Part shown: positions 12,301-24,045 of the stretch, piece after piece
Layout of the letters: every line of letters starts with the position of its first letter
Position numbering within the stretch: the first letter of the stretch is position 1
Assembly (NCBI RefSeq): GCF_040807025.1
Contig: NC_090942.1
Coordinates: 130,081,247 to 130,145,246, forward strand
Direction of reading: 5' to 3'
Length of the DNA: 64,000 nucleotides
Source: Struthio camelus
Lineage: Eukaryota > Chordata > Aves > Struthioniformes > Struthionidae
Program-made: the position numbers and the translations under genes
Notes under the pieces: generated by a model
The model's database searches: none
Told to the model about the DNA's origin: nothing
Seen by the model: the letters and a program-made list of their open reading frames with translations, nothing else

Positions 12301-14660
12301 CCTGGTTCCTTAACTAATGTTTTTACTTTAAAGGAATAAGGACCTTGGAGGCATCAAAGGTGCTCTGAATTCTCTCAGTAGGCCACGACAGGCCTTTATT
12401 CTCCATATTAAAGTAGAGATAGTCAGTGAAGAAAAAAAAAATAGGACTGTAGTAAACAGACACACGAAAGGTGAGCCATTGATTTTTCAGTCATGTTACC
12501 AGCAGATTTTTATTGCCCGGATAAGTGGACGAGGGGTTTGAGCAACTTAATTAACCCACTAGTGGAGAGATCTCAGCCACAGATATCACAATAAAGTGTA
12601 ACAGTCAGCTCTCTGAAGAGTTTTGGCCTCAAACTGATTTTTTGGCTCAAACTTAAATTCATTTTTCTGACTTTAAAGTCATTTTGAAGCTTGATTGTGT
12701 TTGTTTTGCTTCTTTATGAAATGGAAGGACATATTAAAAACACAGTGATGAAGAAATGTCTTACAAATAGATCTAAAGAAATGTCCTAATTAACGTCCCC
12801 TATTTTCTCGATCTTCTAAAAACTGTCTGTATTTGTTGAAACTTTATCTTTGATTCTATGAAGAATTTGAAATAAATTCTTAAGACTGCTCACTGCAAGT
12901 CTTTCTTGGCTGTATCTGACTGTAAGCTTCCCTTTAATTTTATTTTTACTGTTTCCTCTGTGACTGAGAGAAGCCAAATCAAAATCTTCTACTGGCAGTC
13001 TTAATATGAACAACATAGCAACTGGAGCCGTGGAGCACCACTTCTTGGCTAAAAACAAGTAGTGAGTGTACACTGTGGAGGAGGGAGCAGGAGGAAAGGG
13101 AGCTGCAGGGCCTCAATTTTGTTTTTTTAAATGTAAAACAAGTATGAAGTTAATCTGATAGAGGAAGAAATTACGAGAAATAGGGTAGGTCAAAAATGTG
13201 TATTGTATCTTCCCAGGGTATCCAAAAAAAATTGAGAGTATCCTTCTCCTCATTTGACAGAGATCTGAATGATCTCTGCTTAAGGCAGTGGGAAGAGTAT
13301 AATCTTATTTCTACTAGTAATAGTTAAGAAAAAAATTGATATTTAGAATTAGCCTCCAGCATTGTCCTCAACAAGCATTAGCTGCATCTCCTCATCTGAA
13401 TTTCTTCTTAAGGGCAACAAAGAGAAATATAAGGAGAGGAAACGACTGCACTTTAGAAAGAGGGACCTGTGGGATGGCTGCTGGAGGATGTCTTTGCTTG
13501 GTATCTGTAGTCAGTAGGCAGGTTCCAAATGCACCATAGGACGGTGAAAGTCTGAGGGGAGCACAGAGCTGGGATCAGTCTCACACCTGGAAAGGCAGTG
13601 AAATTTTCAGTCTTGCCTGTCTTTCCCACTGGTAGGAAAGCTAGGTCCATAGTAGAGATACTCTGGATCACAGATGCTAGGTAAGCATGGCTTTCTAGGT
13701 GACCTTCAGGTTAAGCCAAGTAATCAAGGTGTGCAGATACAGCTCAAATTCTGACTTGCTGTGTTTTGTAAATCCCTAGATATCCTGTTTTAAATGCTGA
13801 TTAATGATTTTTGTCATTAATTTTAATTAGATTAGCTCTAACTTTGCAGTTAGAGGCATTCTCTTAACAGAATAAAACAAACCAGCTTGCTCTCTCTAAA
13901 TACTTGGCCATTTTAAGTGGAGTACCAAAAAAAAAAAAAAAAACTCACCCTAATGAATGTGAAGTTCCAAACGCAATGAAAAAAACAACAGCACCAATTC
14001 AGCCAATGAAAAATGCATTTCTGTTGATGCTTGAAGGCATATAAGAAGTGTTAAAATATATGAGTGAGGAAATGCACTCAGTCAGAAGTACAAATCACAA
14101 CGATTTAGGGAAAGATTCAAAACATTGTGAAAGAAATTCCAACAGGCATCAACAAGCAGAACAAATACACTTTCTCAGATATGATGGCTGGGAGGTTTTG
14201 CAATAGCTCATTTGGCCATACGAAGTGCCAAAATATCACGAGACAAAATGTTTACAATCCCAGCCTTTGCAGAAAATGCCTCGGCCTAAGATATCACGCA
14301 CAACAGAAAAAGCCACACTGAAATCAACATCTTCTTTGCATAAACACTTTTTAATGGTTGCATACACACTGTTTAATAGTTGCAAGGCTAGCACCTTCTC
14401 AGAGGACTTATGCCAAACAGCTCTTCCTATTGACTTTGCAAAGTATTAGCCGTGGAGGTGGAAGGCAGCTTAGTGCACATGGGACTGGGCTTTGACTGCT
14501 TAGTTCTGCTCCAATATAGAAGTTTTGCTTATGAGTAAAGGGGGAAAGGCGTCCCAGTTTCCCTATGCAGCATCTATCACATTCAGGTAAATCTCTTCAG
14601 CTCTTTGACTTGGAAGTACCCTTTGCTAGGTATGCAATTGTTGCAGCTGTGGCTTATAAC
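3336..14660. other. Upstream non-coding DNA with candidate regulatory stretches
   Basis: No gene or recognisable transposon. Noted inside: a motif-rich stretch at 3770-4060 (CCAAT at 3843-3847, octamer ATGCAAAT at 3888-3895), a second unusual-looking segment at 6270-6530, a 16-bp tandem duplication at 7651-7685, a pyrimidine-biased block at about 8100-9990, a T-run at about 9789-9803, a perfect TTTTAATTAA inverted repeat at 10386-10409, and an A-run at about 13927-13943. The open frames here (up to 122 codons) match no family I know. Confidence 0.55.
7651..7685 (+). repeat. Short tandem duplication, 16-bp unit
   Basis: The 16-base unit atggataatatagcag occurs at 7651-7666 and again at 7670-7685, offset by 19 bases. 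It is probably a recent slippage or microduplication event. Confidence 0.85.
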
Positions 14661-14667
14661 AGCATGG

Positions 14668-15515
14668 AATGCGCTCCCAGCAAGTTTGTAGATAACACCA
14701 AACTGGAGAGGGAGGGAGAGACAGTCAACATACAGGAGGGTAGGGCTGTGATTCAGAAGGGCCTTGAAAAGTTAGAGAAATGGGCTCACAGGAACATCAG
14801 GAAGTTCAGTAAAACCAACCACACTTAGGGTGGGATAACACCCTGCACCAGGACAGGCTGTGAGGCGACTGCCTAAGAGAGTAGCTCTGCAGAAAAAGAG
14901 CTAGGGGTCCACGTGAGTAATAAGTTGAACATAAGTCAGAGTTGCGCCCCTGCAGCAAAGACGGCCAACTGCGTCCTGGGCTGCGTTAGCAAGAATGCAG
15001 CCAGCAGGTCCAGGAGGGTGATCCTTCACCTCTATTTGGCAACTGTGAGACCACATCAGGAGCACTGAGTCCAGTGCTGGGGTCCCCAGTACAAGAGAGA
15101 TATTAACATACTGGAGTGAGTCCAGGACAGGGCAACCAGGATGGTCACAGTACTTGGCTGACAGAGCTGGGCTTGAGAAGGCTCAGGGGAGACCTTATTA
15201 CTTCCTGACTGGAGGACACAAAGTAGACAGTGTCAGACTGTCCTCGGAGGGGCACAGAGATAGGACAAGAGGCAATGGGGACAAGTTGGAACATGCAAAA
15301 TTCCAATAAGATACTAGGAGAAGCTTTTGCACCATGAGATTGTTCACATACTCTGGAAGAAGGGCCCAGAGGGATTGTGGGATCTCCATCCTTAGTGCTC
15401 AAGACTTGACTGGACATGGTCCTGAGGAACCTGATGTGATTAGACCTGTTTTGAGAAGAAGGTTGGACTACGTGGCCTCTGAAGGTCCCATCCAACCTAA
15501 ATTATTCTATGACTC
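14668..15515 (+). mobile_element. CR1 LINE fragment, 5'-truncated
   Basis: Read on the plus strand, this is the end of the CR1 reverse-transcriptase frame followed by its 3' UTR. The conceptual frame contains SKFVDNTKL...GLEKLEKWAHRN, matching the C-terminal region of CR1 ORF2 in order. The right end, aaggttggactacgtggcc...aggtcccatccaacc...attattctatgact, is the standard CR1 3' terminus. The frame is broken by stops, so this is a dead copy of about 0.85 kb. 5' truncation of this kind is normal for CR1. Confidence 0.93.
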
Positions 15516-18500
15516 AATAAGGATGACTTAACAGTATGACTACTCTAAGGATGTAGTGGTACAACATACAAGAAGAGAGATAAAAAGTCCAAAATTAAAA
15601 ATAGAGAAGTCAGAGAGAAAGAGGCGGGGAAAGAGAAAATAGGCAAAATACAAACTAGAGGGGAAAAAAAAGGGAAAGATGGGGTAAATGTTCATGCTAT
15701 AGTGATATCTTAAGAAAAGTACCCCGGTTGAGAAATAGGGTATTGTTTTAGAAATGAACTGCTACAGTATGTACTTTAGTAACATTCTTAGATATCTTAG
15801 TACAACATTTTGGAAATGCTCTAGACTAATTCTTTTTTAAAGTATACGGCATTTAAAATGATATTGTTCCAAGTAGCAGTCAGAAGTCAGGAAATGAAAA
15901 GATTTAGACTGGTTTAATTCAGCTGTTTTACAATTGTACTGAATAGTGTTAGTGGTGATATATTAATTTAACGTATGACCATGACCTATGTATCAAGAAG
16001 ACCCCTGCCTCTGAGGAAATGAAGCAGGTAGTCAGTATTTCTTAGAAGCCTTACTATTTATTTATTGCACTTAACCTCCATAGTAACTTTTTACTGAATA
16101 CAATAGTCTTAATCGCTTTGTGTGATTTTAGCATATGAATTCCCATAACCAGTAATGAACATCTCAGTCAGATTTGGAGAAGATATTTTTTCTGTTTCAT
16201 AAAGAGGGATTTCATGTACAGACAGACTGAGAACTGTCTAAACTGCCCACTGATGCTAAGAGAAATTTGGATGCTTTGGAATGTTTCAGGAATACTTAAC
16301 AAGTTTATCTCACGCGCTTAAAACACACTTATAATTGATTTCACTTGTCATCATAAGCTCCAAACCTGAATCCACTTAATTTATTTAGATATCTGAAAAA
16401 TAAGTTATTTGTGGAAAGGCTGCCCTTCAACTTTGGTTTGACCAGCAAAGGTTAGATCTTTGTAATAATACAGAGGAGAGATCTCCATCACAAACTAACA
16501 GTTTCAGTAGCTGTTCCTCCTGTGGGCTGACTACTCAGGGATGTAGGGCACATACACATGATTTCATATCCATTCACCAAAAAAAAAAAAAAAGATAGTC
16601 ATAGGACTGTTTAAGTCAAAGACAAATTTCAAAGGCAATGGTGCTTGTTAGTTTAATTGTTATGAACTCTGTTATTTCAGTTTGTCCAGGCTGATTTCTT
16701 CCCATTTTGCACCTTTTCACTTTATCTTTCTCATACACTTTACGCTGTCTCTACTGCCATCTTTTCAGCTTTCCTCTCTTTCATAAAGCCCACCCCAGAC
16801 TGTCTTCCTGGCCTGTGAATCCAGGATACCTGATCTGCTATCCTTAGCACTACTCCTGCTGCTTGGGCTGGTTTTTTTGCACTCTTTGAGTAGAATACCC
16901 CTGAGACGGTGGGGGGAAACCTCCCTACTCCTTCTCGTGTCCAGAGGGCTCTCCCACCCGCTTTCAGGTGCTCTTCGGCGGTGGACCAGAAGGCCTAGTC
17001 TGGGGCATGCTTAAGTATTCCTATGCTGATACAGCCTTCATTCTGCCATAGAAGCTGTAAACAGATGCAGTATGCTCAGTACACACAAAATCTTATGAGA
17101 GCTATCTGCCAAATGCTAGCACATCTTTCTTGGGCATACCAAACTGAAGTGTGGTGTGCAGGTTGTGACTGGGTTTGTTTTTTTTTGTTTTGTTCTCTAA
17201 AGCTAATGTTTAAATTTCCGTGGCATTAAGAAAATACCCCTGGCACAAGGGCTTGTACGTCAGCTTTCTGCTCCTCTGTAAGAAACTTGTTCAAGTCTTT
17301 TTTTTTTTATAGGCAGTGAAAAAATATATATTTTTGGAACTACATATGACTGTACTTTAGCTGGAACATAAAAAGGAAATCAACCTGAGGCAAATATCTT
17401 GCAGAGGAAGCTCTAACCCAAACAGCAAAGGTTTAATAAAGTAAAAACAAATTGAATCTCGTATAGAAAGTGCTAGGAACATTAACTATAGACACCGTTT
17501 CTGTCTCTGTATATAGAATCCCAAGTTTTCATATACTAGTAGCGAACTGTTGACATTTTTTCTACCTTTTAATGCTATACTAGGAGGGAGTCATGATTCT
17601 GCATTTCATACAGTTTTGAGATAGCGTGTTTAGCTTGGAACAACTACGTTCTTTATTGATTTTTAATTCCTTTCTCATTGTCTAATTATATTTGCTATGT
17701 TCTTCTAATTAACATTTTACAATTGGAATGTAATACTAACATGACTCAGTCTGATAGACTAACATATTAATGTCTGGTACCTACTTACCGAAGTTATATC
17801 AGGCATTTAAAAAGAAAAATCCCATACAAATCTCATTTCCTTCCAGTTTTTAGCAGTAAAGGATCAAGAAAATGCCACTTCTTCAGCATTAATGACAGGC
17901 CGGGGTTAGCTGATTCACAGTGGCTTAGAACCCTTAGAAATATGTGTTATTTTTCTGCTAGCATCACATTGTTTCTGTAAGTATCCTGATACCTATAATA
18001 TAGTATCAGGGCACTGAATTTTGGTTACTGTATTTTTAACAGAAGAGATACCTAAGTGCCTATGAAAAGGAGAAACTGTTGCGAAATATGTGAGTTACAT
18101 GTAATGCAGTGGCACCTAGAAACCAGTATCCCAGCACTAGACGTCATATGCTACCTCCTATAATCAGCTGTAGGAGAAAGGCTGTTACTGCTCTAAGGAT
18201 CGTTCAGTATAAATTATACCATTCTTTTTATTTGCTCCTTAAAGGACTATGAACAGAGTGAAACAGGCATCTGGAGAAAAGTCGTATAAATCATTTAGGA
18301 TTTAATCCTGCACCTTTTGAAATTAATTGCAATAGTCCTACAGTTAGAAAAAACAGGATCGGGATCTCAGAAGCAAATCTAAAGCTCTGAAACAAGCTAG
18401 ATGTAATTAATAGGGATATAACGATGAGTACTTTACGGAACAGTCTTTTTGTGCTTCTACACTAGATGATGACTTTGCCGCCTTGATTTTCTCCCTTCTC

Positions 18501-18879
18501 ATTTTTATACTTCTGCCCCAAATATAGGTAGCAGAGTTCTGAGTTCTCCTTCAAATCTTAGGTTCAATCTTCTTTTTTAATAACCCTTAATGGGCATCAC
18601 ACGTTGTGCCTGTGCTTGTGTCTCATGAGGGCGAGCTGCTTCAGAGAGTGAATTACAGCAGTATCCAAGGCTTAATAGCCAACCAAAACATTCGCCCTTG
18701 ACACTCGCAGCCCTGTAATGCTAATTAAAGCAAAATAAGGAGAGAGGAGGTGAAAGCCAGGCGAAGTACCCATCCTTCCTCAAGAGTTAATTTGGGTTCA
18801 AAACCGCAACTGAAGGCCAGGGGGGCGGGAGCAGCGACTGCTTTTTCCTTTTTAACCTTGTGCGAGGAAACTTGCGATG
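15516..18879. other. Immediate upstream non-coding DNA of TMEM47
   Basis: No gene seen. A purine-rich stretch at about 15570-15690 directly follows the CR1 terminus, and there is an A-run at about 16580-16594. The last kilobase before the CpG island may hold proximal enhancer sequence, but nothing specific can be named. Confidence 0.55.
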
Positions 18880-19119
18880 GAAAGGTGACCTCGGAGGCGG
18901 CATCACGCTCAGGCACTGCTAATCCTGACCCGCAGGCGGCCCGGCCGTGCCGATCTCACGGCCGCCCGCTCCTTGCCACAGCGCTGCTGTAACGGCAACG
19001 CCACGGCCAAACCGCCGGCCGGGCCGCCCGGGCTGCCCTCACGCACCCGGCCGCGAGGGGAAGCCGGGCCGCAGCCCACAGCGCACCGCTCCCAGCCGCA
19101 GCCCGGCGGCAGGAAATGA

Positions 19120-19770
<651 letters not shown>

Positions 19771-19933
19771 TAGGGCAGGGCTGTCCGTGCAGGCTGTGTG
19801 CCCCGGGGTCGCCCCCTCTCGCCGCCGGTGGCCCCGCGGGAGGGCAGCTGCTGCCGGCGCGGCGGAGTGGCTGCTTCTCCCGCTGCCCCTGGCCGCCCCT
19901 TCGCAAACGGTCCCGAGTTTGGGCGAGTTCGGA

Positions 19934-19979
19934 TTTTTTTTTTTTCCCCTCTTTTTTTTTTTTTTTCTTCCTCCCCCCC
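19934..19979 (+). repeat. Homopyrimidine tract in the 5' part of intron 1
   Basis: A run of 46 bases made only of T and C (T-run, CCCCTC, longer T-run, then a C-rich end). A second T-rich tract lies at 20109-20134. Such tracts can adopt triplex (H-DNA) structure under torsion; that is known chemistry, not shown here. Confidence 0.9.
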
Positions 19980-21104
19980 ACCCCCTTCCCAGTGGGGTGG
20001 TTGTTCGCCTGTTGTGAGAAACTGTTAGGAGGATCTCGAGGATCTTCCCTGCGAAATGACCAGCCGTATAAACCGCTTGAGCAGTTGGGGCTTCCTGCGC
20101 AGAAATGATTTTTTTTTCTTTTTTTTTTTTTTTTGCCCCAAGCGAAGACGCCGTCTCGGTTTTCGCCCTCTCCCCGTCCCTCTCGCTGTGCTGGTGTGTG
20201 TCTTTCTCTAGCGGGTGCGGGGCTTCCCGTCACCTCTCGTGCTCCTCTGCCTCCTAGCCGCGCTCAAGTGCTTTGGCATCCCGGTGTCCGTTGGCTCTTC
20301 AGCTTTCTATGTCTTTGGTCATAAATAATTTTCAAAATTGCCGTTTCAGTATTGTTTGGGTAGCGTAGAAAACTGGTTTTGAATGATATAAACAAGCCGC
20401 CTGTTGAATATTTCTCAATAAATGCTGTTTGTAGTGTGGTGTTTGTTCCAGTTTTGATGGATTGTTTTATTTTATGCTTCCCAACAACTTCTGGAGTCCT
20501 GATAAAAACATTTACAAATGAAATCAGCCTTCCCACCCCACCCCCATTTCAGCTCCCCCCCCCCATGCATTGCTAAATCATCCATTTGGATCACTCTGCT
20601 CTCCAACACAGGATGGTAAATCATACAGCGACAAGATGCTCGTTTTGGACAAGGGGTTTACTGTGCCTTATGAAGGCTTGCTTTTTCCTGGCTTCCCTGA
20701 AAGCCTGTTACGGGTTCTGGGAAATACCTGATCCCTCCTTGAAGAGAAATTACAAAGGTTCCTTTGCTGCTGCTGTTGTTTTTCCCTGTCACTGTGTGGG
20801 GTAATATTTGGAGGGTTTGAATGTTGCTTGGGATTTTGCTTGAAATCACTTAAAGCCAAAATGAATCGCAAAGAAATGTCAGCTTCAATCAGTTTCCAGG
20901 GTATCTAAACAAACTTTGGAGAGCTTTCCTTTCCTTTCTCAGTATAGATGGAAATTTATGTAGGAATGTCAGCTTCTACGTGTCTCCTTAGCAACATGAA
21001 TCCTTTGCCCCTTCTCTCTGTCTCCTGAAATAGTATCCCCTTGATTGCAGAAAGACTTTTCAGATGGCTTGGATGAGAACCTGCTTCAAATCCTCTCGCC
21101 CCAT

Positions 21105-21208
21105 CCCCCCCCCCCCCCCAATCTGTCTTTCTCTCCCCCCCCCACATGCATGCACACACCCATGTGCACACACCTGCATGCGTGCACACACATGTGTCTG
21201 CATGCACA
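21105..21208 (+). repeat. Poly-C runs plus alternating purine-pyrimidine repeat
   Basis: C15 at 21105-21119 and C9 at 21135-21143 are followed by about 65 bases of mixed CA, TG and ATGC steps (catgcatgcacacaccc and similar) to about 21208. The alternating part is a Z-DNA-prone low-complexity sequence. Confidence 0.88.
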
Positions 21209-23916
21209 AAAGTGGGACATTAAGAAAAGCAGGACAGAGCAGCATATAAGGCAACTAATCTCTTTCATTGCTTTGTTAATCACCTGTTTATGGCAAAGGT
21301 AAAGCATGAATGGGTGAGGATGTATAAGGGGAAAAATGTGCATTTATTTGGATAGTGTATGTTAAATTTACCTTCTTAGGATGCTCTCTTCCACCCTGTG
21401 CAAACACTCCTGAAAACATTCCTGACTATTCAGTTTTAGTCAAGTTCTCTGAATAAGCTTTGTTCATTTTGCTGAGATACTTTCCAGTCTAGTGGAGCTA
21501 GGTTTCACAGGCTACTGGAGAAATGAATGATTGTTTTATTTGAGGTGAGTTGAATTAAACCATTCATTTTCCTCATGTTTGGTGTACAATTCTGCACTCT
21601 AAGGAGACCTGAAATATGAGAAACTACACTGTTCTTCCTTCCCCTCCCCAAAGTGTGTTACAATTCCTGTTAAATTTACTGGGAACCACTGACTTTAACA
21701 AGTTGGATAGGGTTCATATTCCAGACCATTTTGTGTGTTTGCTTAATATTTTAAGTGCACTTTTGTACTGCATTAAGAATATAGCAAGCAGTATATTTTG
21801 GAGGTAGTGGAGAGTTCCCACAGGGAAAGCTCTTTTAGCTTGATACTAGTGCAAGCAGCTTTGTAGCTAGCTAGCTGTGAAAAGCAGTGGTATACATAGG
21901 AAAAAGGCATCTTCACCCATGGTTTTTAGAGATTTACTTTGTCATCCCTTGAAGGAGAGCACCTCAAGTAGCACCATCAAGGGCAAGCTCGTGCTAGAAG
22001 CTGTTAAAGCATATTCGAGGTTTAATTAAAAACCTTTGTTATAATTAGATGTAGGACCCCTGACTGCTATCGAAAGGGCAACTCAGTAGCGTAGAGCAGA
22101 AGGAAGCGTACAGAGGATGATTACGTTGGCTGTAACACGAAATAATCCGTCTCTGTTTTCCTGGAGTATTGCTAGTGCTTGGAGTATGTGTCCTTGCATT
22201 CATTCGCTCACCCTTTTGAGGGCGCTTTCTATAGATTGCAAGCAATCCTTTGCTCTCGTAGTACCTTTAAAGTTGTGTAAGTACTTCATAATATCGCTCT
22301 TCAAGTTTAAATAGTCAAAATTATTTTTAAAAATCTCAGAAGTATGCAAGATCTGATCTTCAATGGATTTTTTGTTTTTTAGAATGTATTTAGATCACAT
22401 TTTCAAATTTTTCCATGCAGTCACAGGAGGTATCCAGGTATTTTTGCATATCCCTTGATGCTCTCTCCCCTTGATGAAATTCTAAAATTTTACTAATATT
22501 AACTTCAGGAGCTGGGAATTTAACAAAATTGCCAACATTGAGTGGTTTGTGATAAAATCATGAGATCCAGCAATGCTGCTTTACAGTTCAGTCAGTTGTC
22601 TTGGCATAACATTATTTTCTGTGATCAAAGCTTGCCTTGACTAATGCACACAATGTCTGTTTTAAATCTATTTTATTTAAAATGCACATGCTACACTAAA
22701 ACTTACAGGTTTTGGAGTCTTTTTTTGGTGTCTTTAAACAGAATTTTTTAGACCGTGTTTGAGGTGAAGTAAACCTAATTTGTGATGGTTCATTTACAGA
22801 GGTATCAGGAATTAGGAGTTATGTATGAATATTTACACTTTGCACAATATCTACCTAAAATTAAATATATCTTTTGTACAACTGCATGGTGCGTCCATCT
22901 CTGTACAGTTGTCGTATACTTACAGAACTAGCAGTAGGAAATTTGAATTTATGCAATAGATTGCCACTGTTGTAGGTCTCTAAATCAAAGATACACAAAT
23001 ATGATATGGGAAGCCTAAATGGCACTACAGAATCTACTGCGTCACATAAACACATTTAGGCCAAAATGCACAATGTTTATGTGTTATTCATAGAACAGAA
23101 TGACTCCTTTAGGAGCATTTCAGTTTGTTGTGTAAACAGTGCATGTAAAAATACTTATGAATGAACATGGTTAACCCGTGTGAAATCTTTCTGGTTTGTG
23201 GGGGTCATATGACTTTTATTACTCAACAGCCTGTACATATGTTTATGCAACATTCAGTTTTGTTTAAGGATATTATGGTCTTAAAAACTGTACATAGATG
23301 TTTATAAGATAAAACAATCCCAGGAGCGTAAAGGCAACAGGGTCTCTGGGCCTTTAAACTTAGTAGTGAGCAAACCATGAAGGTAAGCGTAACTTGTGGC
23401 ATAGTACAAAAACAAAACAAACGTGGTTTTATATAAGCTTATAATGCTTTTCATTTTTAAGAACAGAATTATAGGCTGATCATTTGGTAGCACTTGAAGG
23501 ATTTAACCTTAATTATGCATTAGATGCAGATGTCTGAGTTAACATGGCTCAGCAGTCTTGGATAGTATTTGCTTGCTTTGAATCTAGGCAGTTGTTCCAA
23601 GGGGAAATTGCTAGCTCAAAAGCAGCTTCCTCGTTAGAAGATTTGGATCATTGCTCTGAGGTGATGTTGATGCATATTTGTAAAAAGCTCAGCAAGGCTG
23701 ATAGTTTGCTGTAAAATAACATAGGAGGAACAAATGTAATTTCGTTAAGTCTGAAGAAAGTAGTTAAACATAAGGAAGAATTAATAAAACATTCCTTTTA
23801 GTTTTGAGTACTACAGTTTGTTGTTTTTCGTATTACTCTTTAATAATCCTCTCTAATATTTTATCTGAAGGTGGATATAAAATCAAAAGCTGTATTACTT
23901 CAAAGTTGCTATGTAA

Positions 23917-24045
23917 GACCCTGAGCAACCTGATACAACTTTGAAGTTGGGTCTGACTTTTGAAGTTGGCCCTGCTTTCAGTAGGGAGATGGACTAAATG
24001 ACCTCCAAGAGGTCCCTTCCAACCAAAATTATTCTGTGATTTTTG
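23917..24045 (+). mobile_element. CR1 LINE 3' tail
   Basis: This runs gaccctgagcaacctg ... ggccctgctttcagtaggga ... atggactaaatgacctcc ... aggtcccttccaacc ... attattctgtgat. It is the CR1 3' UTR terminus in plus orientation, only about 130 nt long, inside intron 1. Confidence 0.93.
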
